From positions 36,197,115 through 36,261,114 of the forward strand of contig NC_045138.2 in the NCBI RefSeq assembly GCF_008831285.2: a DNA stretch of 64,000 nucleotides, in the 5' to 3' direction. The DNA is from Nymphaea colorata (Eukaryota; Streptophyta; Magnoliopsida; Nymphaeales; Nymphaeaceae). A program made the position numbers and the translations under genes. Position 1 is the stretch's first letter. Every line of letters starts with the position of its first letter. Shown piece after piece: positions 30,158-43,637 of the stretch. Below the pieces are notes generated by a model. It had not been told where the DNA came from, did not search any database, and saw only the letters and a list, made by a program, of their open reading frames with translations.

Positions 30158-33100
30158 ATGGGAACAACCAAGAGGCTTTATCAAGTTTGGAAGGGGAACA
30201 ACGTAAAATTTCTGTCTCTCTGCTAACTTTTCCGTCTTATATATTTTGCCGCGAAAAGCATCTTGCTATTGAATTTTCAGGTTTGTTCTCTCACAGCAGT
30301 ATTTAGATTAACAGAGTCAAAATCAGATATGAATATGTATTAAGGTTCTGAAATGGATTTATATGCACCAAAATCCAACAGAATACCATCAGCGTTCAGC
30401 GCTGTATGCAATTGTCTGGTAAACGTATTACCAGCATCATGCTATTAATTTGTGTTAAGGATGAGAGAAAAGAAGTTTCTCTACTTCGGGTCTATGGCGA
30501 CATCTCGACATGATGGGTGCCATTCCCACATATTTCATATTTCAAATGCTTGAGCTATTAAAAGCTTACACAGTCATATGACCTTTTGATCTTCCAGAGG
30601 TTCTTCTGTGGAGGTAGGCTGATATTTGGTCCGGAGGTGGGATCGCTGCTTCTCTCCACTTTCTTGATCTTCAGTCCTTCTGTTGTATTCTGTACTCAAG
30701 TGGCTGCTAAGATCATCCAACCGTCACCACATCTTGGCATCTCTGTACTGGCTGTGGCTGTGCTTCTCACTGTTTGGGTTAGTAAAGCTCTCTTTAGTTA
30801 TTTTCCTCTGCCATTCTCTGTTTCTGTAGTACTACATAATATTTTAATAAGCAAAAACCCTGTTTTCTCTGTGATGGAAATCGATTTTGTCTTTTTATGT
30901 CAAGAAAGTTGGCCATTTTCTAGGAGTTTTAAGAAACAATACATGTGCAGCCTATTTTAGGACTTGATTAGAAGCCTTTAAATTCTAAACGTTATTGGTT
31001 CCTATAAAAATGTGTGAAATCCAGCATGCCTGGCATCTTCAGGTCCTCGTTTCTTGTGCCCGGAGCATTTGGTGTATAGGTTATGGTTTTCATCGATTCA
31101 CTAAAAAAAAATTAATTTTCAATAGTGAATAGATGAAGCATTCATGAGAGGGGAAGATGAGGTAAATTTCCTCTCACTCTCCGACATACACACGCAGCAA
31201 ATGCATACGTCCCAATACGAGCAAGCATTGGCGTGCATGCCTGCTCATCCATCCACAAATTCAGATTGTTTTGATTTGACTGGATATCAAATCCTTTAGA
31301 AATCAAGAGTTTGTTTCAAGTAACAGTTCATCTCAATTTACTAGTAGGAACTCCAGAACCATGATTGTGATACCCAATTTTTGTATCTTCTGAACCTAAC
31401 ATAAGCATTGGTTTTATTACTTGAGAGTGTTTATGTATGACTCCGATACATTAGAATGTTCTTTGGTGAGATGTGCTTGGCTTTAGTACTTGAACATATC
31501 TTATTTCAAATAGATTTTGGTAGATAAGGACTACAGTATTGCTGCCCTTTAGAAATCTAGCAACTACCTGTCATGCTTATGTTTTTTATCCTTCAACTAG
31601 ACATTACTGTCATAAGTGCTCTGGTTTAGTTTGTGTCAGCTATTGAGCATGACTGATTATTCTCGCAGTTTCTTGTATTTTTCATTCAGAGAGGAGACTG
31701 CAAGAGGAGATGCTTAAAACAATTGTTGTAGATAACACTTGATTGACGTGCAGGATTTGCTAGTTCTCTTTATGACATCTGGTAGAGATCCTGGTATTGT
31801 ACCTAGAAATAAGCAGCCTCCTGAGGTGGAAGGTGAAATTTCTTCTGCATCAACAGAGTTCGTGAACAATAGAAGTCCAGACTTAAGATTGCCTCGAATT
31901 AAAGATGTCACAGTCAATGGTGTTACAGTAAACGTTAAATACTGTGATACATGCCTGCTTTACCGGCCTCCCCGTGCTTCCCATTGTTCGATCTGCAACA
32001 ACTGCGTTCAAAAATTTGATCATCATTGTCCTTGGGTTGGTCAGTGCATTGGGCTAGTAAGTTGGTACTTCCATGAGTTAGTCCTTAAGATTTCAATAGT
32101 TTACCAATTTGTCCAAGCCATGGCTAGCAATTATTGACTTTTTTCCGTCACTGCATTGCAGGTGTGTGCAGTATGTTTTTGAAAAAATTATCAACAAAAA
32201 TATGGCATTTTAGTTTTTAGGCAATAAAAAAAGGTTGTTAGATTGACAGTGCGTTTGACAACCACCAGCATTCTTCTTGGACTATTTCTTAATACGAACC
32301 AAAGAAATGTCTCGAGAAAGAAGTTAGATTCATAAAACTTTTACCAATTTGTTGATTACATAACATCATCATATTTGAACATTTGAATGCATGGGTATTT
32401 CTGATAGAAAATTAGTTCTAAATCAAACGAAAATGCGTAATTTTTGTCTCAAACAATTTCCAATAAATAATTCTGGTGTCACGTCTCGGGAGCGTATGCA
32501 GGCCAACTTGGCAAGTGACAAAGACTGAACTGGGAAGAACCTGAAAGAGCTTTACACAGCTCTTTCTTCTTCTGGGTAAGGACTTGAGGAATGAGTTCTT
32601 GCATGCATTCAGTTGTCCGATTAGCGAGATCGTATAGTATATGTGAACTGGCAACCATAAGCAGAGGCTGCGTGAAATAGTTATAATAGAATAATTATCG
32701 GCCACCCTATGAACGTGCAACCCCATGAGCGACAGGATATTTGATTCCTAGAAGAGCCATACGTTCCAGCATGCCCTTCTGGGCATCATGCATCCTGCAA
32801 GGCCTATCATTACACTGTTCATTTCTGTGAGTACACAAAAGAAATTAAAATTAAAAGATCTAAGAGAAACAGAGGCAGAGAATATCCTACAGCGCTTCAT
32901 ACTTGGCCATCTATTTCTTATTCCTTTTCATCGTAACTGGGGAACTAACTGTTTCTGTTCCTATGCTTGGTCAAATGCAATTGTTTCATGCATAGGAGCC
33001 AGTAACCTGCTCTGTACTTGCTTTTTGTCCTGCTGTTTACGACGAAATAATAAACTTAGAAACCTTCCAGCGTATCTTTTACTATAATAGAGGATAGTGG

Positions 33101-34838
33101 AGTCCTAACATTTGAAATTTCCTGATTGAAGTAATTATGGGATTTAGATATTGGCATATTGCACATATGCTGATTCTTAGCTCCATAAGAATGACATATA
33201 GTTCCAGGTGCTCAGATAGGTTGGTAAAATGTGTATTCTTTACAAAATTCACTGAGGCTGCTCTGTTCATGAGATGACGGATTTTCTTGAAAAGCTGAAA
33301 GCCTAAAACCAATAAATTCATTTTTTTTTATTTTTTAAAAATACTGAGCTTCAGATATGAGTTATGCATGTTTGGTTGGATTTTTCTGTGACATTCAAGT
33401 TGCAGAACTACAGAACATCACAGTCATGGTTGAAACTTTTAATCTTTTTTTTCTCGGTAATGTATTGCGTTTGTCTCTATGCATACTCAGATTTTTTTAC
33501 TTTTCGTGGGAATGTGTTTTGTCTCCATTCTAATGACCCTGAAAGATCTATTTAGGAACATACAACTCTTTGAACTTTGCATTCCAAATTACTCATTTAA
33601 TGTATTGCAACCATCTCAAATTTTCTTAAATTCATCCGATTTGTCTAAAGACTACAGTGTGTTGTTTTGTTATTCTACAGTATGCAGCTGTTACTGGAAC
33701 TTCAGAATTCTACATTTTAACCAAACATGTTCATTATGACTTTGTTGCAGCGTAACTATCGGTTCTACTTCCTGTTTGTTTCATCTACAACCTTCTTGTG
33801 CATATACGTCTTTACCTTTTCTTGGGTAAATATCCTTTTGCAACGATCACACAGAAGCCTCTGGAAAGCTATGGCTAAAGAGGTTCCATCAGTGGTTCTC
33901 ATAATTTACACCTTTATAATGGTCTGGTTTGTTGGGGGACTCACAATCTTCCATCTCTATCTGATCAGCAGAAATCAGGTGGGCACTGAAACCAGTCATG
34001 TATATTCCCAATATTCTGGATTTCCTCTTAGATGACTTAAATGATGTGAAGTTATTTATATAGGTTCTTTTTTTTTTTTTTTTGTTACAAGATTAGCAAT
34101 ACTTGTTCTTTTTCATCCCCAAATGTCATTTAATTTCAATATAACTCTTGGAGTGTATGGTAGCCCGTCCTAGACCAATCCACCTCGATGCTCATACATC
34201 TGTATCACTGGGCATGAATTTGTCATGGTGACTCATGTCATAAAATTTCAGTTCTCTCTCCACATTCACCATGCTTTCCTGCTTGTGGATGCATCATGCA
34301 CGTGATAAACATGGTGTAAACTTGTAAATATGGCTCAATCTTATCTTAACGTTTGAAATGCCTCTGAGATTATGATTCTTTTACCATGTAACAGACTACT
34401 TATGAAAACTTCCGCTCCAGATATGATAAGAAAGAAAATCCATATAACCTGGGGGCCTGGAGGAACTTCAAAGATATTTTTTTGTCACCTATCCCTCCTT
34501 CACTGAACGATTTTAGATCAATAGTAAGAGAAGAGCCTGTAGAATTTGTAGCAGCAGTTACTCCAGTTGTGGCAGGCAACTCCATTGTGCCAAAGGAAAA
34601 TGCCAGCATGGAAGTTAGCGAAACAAAAGTGGGAATTTCTGGTAACATGCAGCTTCCCAGAATCCTGCAAGGCCTGGACTATGGAGACATTGTTGACAAC
34701 CTGAAGATTAGGGGCTCTGATGTGGGGCACTCATTTGATTCATTTATTTTCTCTGTGGCACAAGAAACTACACAGGCTGGTGGTACCGACGAAGCAAAAG
34801 TTGCTGCAGATCACCATAACATCAATATGGAATCATGA
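30158..34838 (+). CDS. PAT: DHHC-type protein S-acyltransferase (palmitoyltransferase)
   Basis: Five exons: 30158-30202, 30598-30777, 31754-32056, 33751-33978, 34395-34838; 1,200 nt, 399 residues, in the usual plant PAT range. It transfers palmitate from acyl-CoA to cysteines of membrane-associated proteins. The N-terminus [20 protein letters not shown] is typical of one plant PAT clade. Two membrane spans lie before and two after the zinc-binding Cys-rich domain. That domain has [20 protein letters not shown] followed by [15 protein letters not shown], so the catalytic DHHC cysteine and the Cys/His ligands are all present. The DPG motif is [10 protein letters not shown]; after the last span comes the TTxE-like TTYENFR. 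The C-terminal 110 residues are soluble and poorly conserved. Compartment (Golgi, plasma membrane or vacuole) cannot be told. The start is the only upstream ATG in frame with the conserved beginning. Confidence 0.94.
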
Positions 34839-36989
34839 AAGGTAGACATGATTTATGCTGGAAGTTTCAAACCAATCCTCATTTTACACCTTAGCAATGA
34901 AAGCAGATAATGTCTGCATACCTGAACAGCAGCTTAAGGAAAGCACCAGAACAAACTTTTGGCTCTACTAAAAAGGATTATGCCCGGGCTCTGGACATTG
35001 ATCTGGAAATGACTGAGCCAGATCAAAATACATTCCTGTGACATGTTATGAGCCTCTTTCTTTTAATTATGGCTGCTTTCAACTTTCAAGGTTTTCAAAT
35101 GATGGCTCACAGTGGGGGACTTGTGCGTGTCTGTGTATGTATAGTATGCTCTGTTATACATGAAAAAGAAAATTGTTCTGACTGTCCTTTTCCTTTTGTA
35201 ACACAGTTGATATCAACAACTGTAGATGATGGCCGCACATCAGCGTTGGTCCAGCAGGGTCGCTTGCTGTATGAGTTCCTCTGTATCTTATGAAAAGCCT
35301 TGGACATTTTGGGTTTGTACTTTTGTGCAGTGTCTCAGCATAAGCAGCAGTGTGGCTCTTGGAGTTTGCGTTCATGTGCCGCAAATTTCAAGGATGTTTT
35401 CAGCAAAATAAAAAGCAATAAAATGCTGGGGAGAGTTTGTGAAAGCAAAAGGGGAAAAAAAATGATGTCTTTGCTAATTGAAACTCAATCTGTATGCAGA
35501 CATTCGACATGGTCTTGAAGGTTTCAACTTACAACCTGCATGGTTGCCTATTGAGAAAAAGAAGAAGCTTATAATTTTTTATTTTGTACGACTAAATTAT
35601 GTGCTTTGATTTTGTAATATTAAAACATATACCAATTACCAAGAGTGAGATCCTGAACCTAGAACAGAAATAATGAAAAGTTTTTGAATTTCTTATACAG
35701 CAACTGGAATTTTTCCATCTTAAGATAGAAAATTTGGGTTTTGGCAGAACCGTTACGGGATTAGCTAATAGAGGCGTATACAGGGAGTATTATTTTCAAA
35801 CTTTTCCACAAACATTACCGCCTTGTACCTCATGACTCTTCTTTTTTTTTTTTTTGTTACGAAGAAAAAAAAAAAGCTGAAGTGAAAACAGGTGGTGTTA
35901 CTGTCTGACAGTGAATTGGTCGATTTGGGAACCCTTTCAACTTGAAACAGGGCTGATTCATGGGGACCGCAGAGGATATTTTCATAACTTTGATATCGTT
36001 TTTTGTATTTTTCCCATTTTTTGAAATTTTTAGGTATTTTCTCCCTGATTTTTTACATGACAGGTATCTTGAAGTTCTGATTTGCTTCATAATCGACTCC
36101 AATTGCGTTTGATTCAGACGATTCACTGAATTTTTTGTCTTTCCAATTGAATTCAAGAACTGATTACGATGCAAGTTGGAAACATAATTATGCCAAATTA
36201 CTGAAGTGAAAACATAAAACCATTTCTTGAAACACCCCCAAGGAGCAGAAAAACAAAACTATCTACAAGTAGATACAACTCAACCGTTTACTGGACAATG
36301 CGGGCCAAGGAGAGCCCGCAAGAACGTGTGGTGAGGAATGCAGATTCGTTAGCCGAGTGTCAAGAGACAACCTTGGCCTCTTATTTCTGTTGAAGAAAGC
36401 GGTTTTGGAAGTCCCCCGGATTTCGAATTCCTGCTGACAGCATCAAGTTTGTCGGCCGTTGTTTTCATATCTCTCTGCCTTGTTCCCCTTACAGGCACAC
36501 TGTTTTCCCACTGAACACAGCTTTCGAGCTGTGGGGAGGAAAAATGGTGGCCCCACTTTATCTCAAAATTTGCAAGCCGAGAACCCTGCGACCATGAAAA
36601 CGACATCTGCTCATGGATGATCTCTTGTTGGATATCGTTGCTTTTCGATAATGACAAACAATTAAAACTGGAAAACGACCATCTTTATCGTGAGATAAAC
36701 TAGTTTTGCTTCACACTTTTCATCGTAAAGTATCGAAAAGCACATTTAGAACTATAAATTATCGAGAAACATGAAGAAAGATAACTAGTTCAGCTGATAT
36801 TTACTGTACATGTTGACCTTGCTACAACGATCCCCTTGAAAATCTGGTCAGCAGCTATTAATTGCACCAATGTTGGCCACCAGCTTCCTTGAGATACAAG
36901 AGGGCGCCTCCCGAACTCCATGCTTGTTTCATGTGCCGAACAGCCAGGCCTTTCCAGAACAAGACTCTGAACGATGGAATCAGAATCAA
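34839..36989. other. Spacer between the DHHC gene and CRD1
   Basis: Begins with the DHHC 3' UTR. A poly-T/poly-A snapback lies at about 35838-35875 (T run, GTTACGAAG, A run). A minus-strand open frame at 36349-36657 (102 codons) has no recognised motif and no clear splice signals; I do not call it a gene. The right end is the CRD1 promoter. Confidence 0.5.
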
Positions 36990-37063
36990 CCAATGACAAC
37001 ACTTCTATCCTACACGTCACAAATCCACTGGATTGCTTTCAATTTCCACAAGCTGTATATAAG
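36990..37063 (+). promoter_or_regulatory. CRD1 core promoter: CCAAT, ACGT and TATA elements
   Basis: CCAAT at 36990-36994, an ACACGTCAC box with an ACGT core near 37013-37022, and TATATAAG at 37056-37063, about 82 bp before the ATG at 37145. A pyrimidine-rich start region near 37090 fits the spacing. ACGT-core boxes are common in light-regulated photosynthesis genes; that this one works so is inference. Confidence 0.6.
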
Positions 37064-37144
37064 TGGAAAATCCACCCCCTCGGTTCTACATTCTCTCCCT
37101 CCTAAACCTCTCTTGAACCCTCCACCAGCCCGAAGCAGAAAAGA

Positions 37145-39690
37145 ATGGCAGCAGAAATGGCTATTCTCAAACCCATTTCATTCAAACCAGAAACCGGCAG
37201 CACAAGGGCCATCTTCAAAATCAGCCATTCCTCAAAATCATGCATAAGATGCCTCCCCAAGATGTCTGCCGCGCCTCCACCCCAGGGGAATGCAGTCAGC
37301 AAGAAAGGCAAGACGGCCATCAAGGAGACTCTGCTGACGCCGAGGTTCTATACCACGGATTTTGAGGCCATGGAAGCACTCTTCAACCCCGAGACCAACA
37401 AGCACCTGAACATGAAGGAGTTCGAAGCCCTACTGCAGGAATTCAGAAACGACTATAATCAGACCCATTTTGTGAGGGACAAGGAGTTCAAACAAGCGGC
37501 CGACAACTTGCAAGGCCCGATGCGTAGCATCTTTGTTGAGTTCCTCGAGCGGTCGTGCACTGCCGAGTTCTCCGGCTTCCTTCTTTACAAGGAAATCGCT
37601 CGCAGACTCAAGGTACGTCGATACCGGTGGCTGGAAGTTTCTCTTTTCAGTGGCCACTATGTGTTGTTGATTCCATAGAAAGATTCAATGAAAAGTTTCA
37701 AACGTAATCGTCTTAAATTTTTTTCGATAGATTGGGTAGCTGCATGATATCTTGTTAAACGTATAAAAGCCTACCCGTTCTTTTCTCATCTTGTGGTGGA
37801 TTCCAACATTTTTTGTACGATTGGGGATACAGAGTTCATGCATTCAACTGATTAGTGAACTGTTCTGTGGCTTTGCTTGAACAGAAAACCAATCCTGTTA
37901 TCGCTGAGATATTTGCACTCATGTCAAGGGATGAAGCCAGGCATGCAGGGTATGCAATTCAAAAATGAGTTTCCCTTCTTTTCTCGATTATCCACTATTG
38001 CTTCGAAGGACCAAGTGCCATGGACTTTGTTGTAGGAACTGTTGCCTCGTTCTTCTTCCGATCTTTTACAAAATTTTGCAGGTTTCTGAACAAGGGTCTT
38101 GCTGATTTTAACCTGGCACTTGACCTTGGCTTCCTAACAAAGGCTAGGAAGTACACATTTTTCAAGCCAGAATATATCCTCTATGCCACATACCTGTCGG
38201 AGAAAATAGGGTATTGGAGATACATCACAATTTGCAGGCATTTGGTGGCCCACCCAGAATGCCAAATCTATCCAATCTTCAAGTACTTTGAGAACTGGTG
38301 CCAAGACGAGAATAGGCATGGCGATTTCATCGCTGCAATGTTGAAGGCTCATCCTCGATTTCTTAAAGGCTGGGTGTCCAAACTGTGGGCAAGATTCTTT
38401 TGCCTTACAGTAAGTTTCTCCCCTTATTCTGCATCTTCAGTATGCCCTCTCCATGCCTAGATGGCAGCGCTCTCTCTCTTGCTGAAACACGCATACCCAC
38501 AGACAGTACTGAATCTTTGGCTTCTGCAGGTGTATGTAACAATGTACCTTAATGACTGCCAAAGGACTGCATTTTATGAAGGCATAGGGCTTGAGACCAA
38601 GAAGTTCGACATGCATGTCATCATTGAGGTAATCTTATCAATTTATGTATTAACCAACCGCAGCTTATCTGCCCTAGAGCTTCCCTTCTTTTGAAGCAAA
38701 ATGATAGTTACAGTAATCAGGATCAGCTCAGGCTGGCCATTTTTTGCTGTGACCTGATTTTGGAGCCTGAGCGAATTCTTTCCATATCACTTCCTAGGCT
38801 CTCGCCAATTTTTTTTTTCAAAGAAAAGGAAGAGAAAAGGTGGGTTATTTTCAAATGTCCAAAACTTCTTAACACCATAATTTATACACGCATGACGCAT
38901 CACAGAATAATAACAGGCATACATACAAATGACAACTGACAGTTTGAACTTTGGAGCATGATTCATGAAACACCAGAGATATTTCGAGAGAAGTTTTCCT
39001 CGAGGAAAGATTGATACATATAGAAAATATCACATATATTACAACATACCAAACAGTCGATGTATGTTTATGCATAAAACTCTCTTCTAATATTTTCGAG
39101 AAATGGAGTTTCAAAAATGCCACCTTTGTAAAAAAAATTGAGAAAATGGTATGCGACTCTGCCACTGTATCCATTTATCAATGACGCCGAAGCGAGAGAA
39201 CAGGGAAAATGTTTAATAAACAAAAGGAAGAAAAGAAAAGGAGAAAAGCAGGCAGTCCGTCCGAGGCCCAAAATATCCTGCGTTTTACCAGTTGTCAACT
39301 CTAGTCCAAGGGCAAAGATGTGGTTACTTCCCGTTCGGTTCTAGTGTGTAATTTAACCACTACTCCATGCCTTGTCAATCTATTTGCAGAATCTGACCGT
39401 TGCATCTCTGTTTTTGGTGTTCTCAGACTAACAAAACGACAGCAAGGCTCTTCCCAGCGGTGTTGGACGTGGAGAACCCAGAATTCAAGAGAAAGCTGGA
39501 CAGAATGGTAGAGATAAACAAGAAGTTGAGTGCCGTTAGCAATAGCAATGATCCTGAATTTCTGAAGAAGTTGAAGAAGATACCCCTTGCTGCTGCTCTC
39601 CTTGCCGAGCTCGTGGCAGCTTATTTCATGCCCCCAGTTGATTCTGGATCTGTTGAATTACTAGAATATGATCCTAAGCTTGTTTACTAG
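37145..39690 (+). CDS. CRD1: Mg-protoporphyrin IX monomethyl ester (oxidative) cyclase, chloroplast
   Basis: Five exons: 37145-37612, 37885-37949, 38082-38409, 38530-38628, 39427-39690; 1,224 nt, 407 residues, the usual length. It is the di-iron subunit (AcsF/CHL27) of the cyclase that forms the fifth ring of chlorophyll, on plastid membranes. Residues 1 to about 40 are Ser/Lys-rich and poor in acids, like a plastid transit peptide, and a SAAPPPQG linker follows. Conserved parts include [34 protein letters not shown] and the iron-binding EXXH motifs DEARHAG and DENRHGD. The C-terminal end YDPKLVY matches the family. The start has a second in-frame Met at residue 5. Expression is expected to follow light and greening, and the upstream CCAAT/ACGT/TATA group agrees with that. 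Confidence 0.96.
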
Positions 39691-41367
39691 ATTACTGGTG
39701 GAAGAGCATACTCAGTTCTGTAATTTTGCAGAATAAGAGACTGTTGTGAGAATTTTGTTACCGTCTTTGCCAAAGTCAACGACTTCTTTACTTCTTTGTT
39801 TATCAAGTTGGATAAAGTTTTACTGTGAAGAACATGTACGATTTTGAAGTGCACAGACTCTGTAGTAATCGACTCCTTTTGACCAGTGTGATCCACGAAG
39901 AAGAAAACTCTTGCTTTCGCTTTTCTCTGCTGATCTTTAACATCCTCGAACCTTGAGTTAGTTTGGGTGAGCGAGAGGGTCAATCCCACCGCCCTAAGGC
40001 CCCCCCATATTCCCGAATGAAATTGGAAAAAAAAAAAAAGAGGAAGAAAAGACTTGTCCAGCTCTGGTCAAGGTGTTTAATCTTCTATTGATCTTCTTCT
40101 TCAACTCGAAAGAGCCTATGTCCTCCAACAAACATTTCTCAGGAATCAAATGAAAATTATAATGACCCAAGACAGCCTTCATGCAACTCTGCAGCTATTT
40201 GATTAAAGGAGGTCAACAGTTCAACAGCACGATACAGGTATATCTTTTGGGCATAATCTGGTACTTCTTTGGCTCAACTTGCCAATTTTTCGTTTAAAGA
40301 AAGACCATGACTTAGTATTTTCATATTTCTCTAATTGTTTTTGAATTGCAAGTCCGAGTGGAAGACGGAACCTCTTGCAACTAAAGATCGAATATAGTGA
40401 CTCGAGTACAGAAAACATCCGATGTTCCTGGTGATTGTTAATTGTTTGTGGCATCAGCAAACCTGTCTTTTAGTTACATTTCAGCGTGTACAGTGTTGTT
40501 AATAATATCATTTTTTTGCAAAAATCAACTTAAATTATTTTAGTCAAACTTTCTTTATTTGTTTTAATATAAATATCTTCGTTATGGCCAAATTGTTTCG
40601 CACCAAGCCATATGGCGAGTTCATTATTTATCAAACACCAACTAAACTTAAAAAAAACAGTAGATATATGGTTAGGAGCATAGCTGAAGGCTTCATTTGT
40701 CGCCCTGTGCTGAATCCAACGTCATGAAAATATGCACCAACTGCCGACATTATCCAGAAAGCTAAGCTTGATATACAAGCTATGAGGAAGAAAACAACTA
40801 AATCAAGAGTGTCATAAAAAAATAATAATATAAGAGAGTAAACCTTCCCTTTAGGGCGTGCTTGCATGCAGAAGATAAGTAGTCTGAGATAAATTTATCT
40901 CAGGCAAATGACATCTATATGAAAAATGCCTGGACATGATGACAAGGTGAATTGGGATAAGTGAGACAGGTTGCTGAGCAGAAAATTTCACTGTGCTTGA
41001 TTCATGAGGCTAGAACTAGAAGCTGAATGTTTCATACAGTATGGAATGATGGAAAGAAGAGCAGGAACCAAGGTGCAAGGGAAATGAGAAAGTGAATGTA
41101 ATCTAGAAATCGAGCGAAGTTACAGCACTCCGTGGATACTGTGATCTCGAGACAAGGGCACTTGAGTCCATTCAGATGTCAAGACAGAGATGGTGACCTA
41201 CCCGTTCGCAACCACTGACAAAGAATCTAATAAGGGAGTAACATCCGGAGAGGACGGTTTTTCTACGTCCGGGACTCCCCTTCTTTTCCTATTTCCAGGT
41301 TTGCCCTTCAATGCAGCGGCGGCGGCGGCGGCGGCTGCAGCACGGCGCCACCCTCCCTTCCAGTCCC
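39691..41367. other. Spacer between CRD1 and SIP2
   Basis: CRD1 3' UTR, then AT-rich sequence without recognisable exons. A GCG trinucleotide run at about 41314-41335 lies just before the SIP2 start and could be translated if the ATG at 41311 is used. Confidence 0.5.
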
Positions 41368-43637
41368 ATGGCTATGGAGATCAGAGCCCGTTTGGCAGCA
41401 TGGGATTTCGGGATGTCGCTCATGTGGGCATGGTCGGGGGCCCTCACGAGGCTGCTGGTGCACGGGTTCGGTGACGGCACCGTGGCGGGGGAGGTGGTGA
41501 AGGTTTCGCTCTACGTGGGCTCGCTATTCTTATCCGCATGGGTGGGGAGGGTCACCGGTGGTGGATGCGGCAACCCGCTGACCCTGTTGGTGAGGTCCGT
41601 CTCCGATGACTTTAATGACCTCTCCTTCACCGTTCTAGCCAGAATTCCTGCTCAAGTATGAACAACTCTTCTCCTTCTCTCTCTCCCTCTCATAGAGAAA
41701 AAAACAAAGGCAAATTCAGATTGGTGGTGGTATGTGGGAGGTATGTGTTGCAGACGTTCTGCATGTTGGTGGTGGTATGTGGGAGGTACTGTGTTGCAGA
41801 CATTCTGCAGCTTGGTGGTGGTATGTGGGAGGTAGTTTGTTGCAGACGTTCTGCTCTGCCATATATAAAAATGATATATTTCAAAATATTGCCAAATTTT
41901 CTGAAAATATGGCGTACTGCTGCTTATGTATTTCTTCGTGTCTTCAAAATTATATTTCTAGATTTAGTTTTATATTTGACATATTTCAAGAAGAAAGATC
42001 TTCTCCTCCCAATTAAGTTCCAAACGAGTGAGGGGTGAACCCAATATCTCTAAGGAGGTTTGTAATGGTGGGTGAGGGCCGATAGGTGACCAATTTTTGT
42101 TTTGATTTCTCACTATGCTACTACTTTGTACTTATATAAATAATAGAAAGCAATCTTAAACCTTAAGAGGATGAAGGGAAGAGGATGAAGGGAAGGGAGG
42201 AAGCTTCAGCATTCACCCCAATCTCGACAAGCCAAAGCTCCCACCAAGAGTCTTGCTTCCGTTGCACTTCAATTACTTTTCTCTCTCCTCCTCTTCCAAT
42301 CTCTCTTTATATTATAAGAAGTCGACGCTTCTTCCACTCAAAATAGCCGTTCTGTTGACACTCTCGGTGACTTATTCCCATTGTTACACTTTGAAATTTT
42401 GTTTTCATAAACTTTTTATAATAATTACAATGACATTTTTTTTTTTTACTTTGGATGAAGGTGAATTTTGCTTCCCATCAATTAATATTCTAGTTTTTCA
42501 TCTGGATCTGTTCTGGTCACCACGGTGCTGACCAGACGACATACACATCTTGATAAAGGATTGTCAGATTTAAATTCTAAAATGCGTATAAATATGGACA
42601 ATAAAGTTCATGCATTACAATTTACAAAAGAAAACAAAATAACATCATAATGTTTTCAAAATCAATATAAACTCTAATTCTATAAATATGACGGTTTTCC
42701 TATATAATTTGCAAACAAACTAAAATAGAATTCTCCTTTTTAAACGTTGCTATGGAGAATTTAACAATGATTAAGAGGTGGAATTATTTGCAAATTATTT
42801 TGTTGGATTTGTATATATCTCAGGTATGTGGCTCCATTGTCGGGGCCGCCTTAGTCACCCTCATCCTCCCTGAGTTCACCTACAGTGATCCACTGAAGGT
42901 CGGCATTGCTCAAGGGGCACTCACAGAAGGGTTTCTTGCCTTTGGAATCGCGTCCGTCTCGCTCGCACTCACGAGATACGACCCCAATGACTTCATCGTC
43001 AAGACATGGATCCACAGCATGTCCAGGCTCACTCTCCGCATCCTGGGCTCGGACCTAACTGGAGGAATAATGAACCCTGCCTCGGTGAGTAACAGCCTTT
43101 CGCTTTACAATATCCCAAGAATCCTAGATTTCGATCTTTTTAAAACTTCTGTACATCATAGTGTAAGAAGCAAGGGGAGACAATTGGACCCCCCTAGAGT
43201 CCCAGTTTATACTTCAGTGGTTTCTCTTCAGAAGAGAAGTTATTCAGGTCATCAAACGCAGCCATAGATCAAGGACCTGATCCTTCTGATTTTATCGGCA
43301 TCAAGAAAGCAGGAGAATGAAAGAGTACAAAGAACAAATTGTTGTTGGGTATTTCTGTCGCGAGAATGATTGTCTGAAAGAGTGCATGGTAATAAACTGG
43401 TAACAGGCAGCAGGCTGGGCGTTCGTCCTAGGCAACCAAACTGCGAGGCAACACCTACTCGTTTACTGGATTGCACCTATTCAGGCGACCATCTTAGCAG
43501 CATGGGCGTTCAGGTGGCTCATCCAGAACGGCCGCAAGCAGGAGAAGCGGCCACAGTTCATGGTATCCGTCCCCATCCCTCGTCGTCTGGACTCATCGAG
43601 CAGAATCCTGTCTAGGAGGACACACAAATTTCAATAG
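41368..43637 (+). CDS. SIP2;1: SIP2-type aquaporin (small basic intrinsic protein)
   Basis: Three exons: 41368-41655, 42824-43084, 43407-43637; 780 nt, 259 residues from this start. SIPs are plant ER-membrane members of the MIP family with six spans and two half-helix loops. Loop B reads GGCGNPLTLL, where NPL replaces NPA; this NPL is the known mark of SIP2. Loop E reads GGIMNPAS with a normal NPA. Family segments include ILGSDLTGG and HLLVYWIAPIQATILAAWAF. The C-terminus is basic and ends SRRTHKFQ, a little longer than the Arabidopsis protein as I recall it. Start choice: ATG at 41368 or 41374 puts the first span at the usual distance; the ATG at 41311 would add a run of six Arg, unusual for this family. 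What it conducts is uncertain. Confidence 0.9.
41721..41857. repeat. 3-copy 44-47 bp tandem repeat in SIP2 intron 1
   Basis: TTGGTGGTGGTATGTGGGAG starts at 41721, 41765 and 41812. Each copy includes TTGCAGAC, which resembles a 3' splice site. It begins only 65 bp after the exon 1 donor. Confidence 0.88.

Noticed and set aside
36349-36657. Minus-strand 102-codon frame between the DHHC gene and CRD1
   Set aside because: Reads like ordinary protein in places, but no family, promoter or splice evidence; cannot be told from chance.
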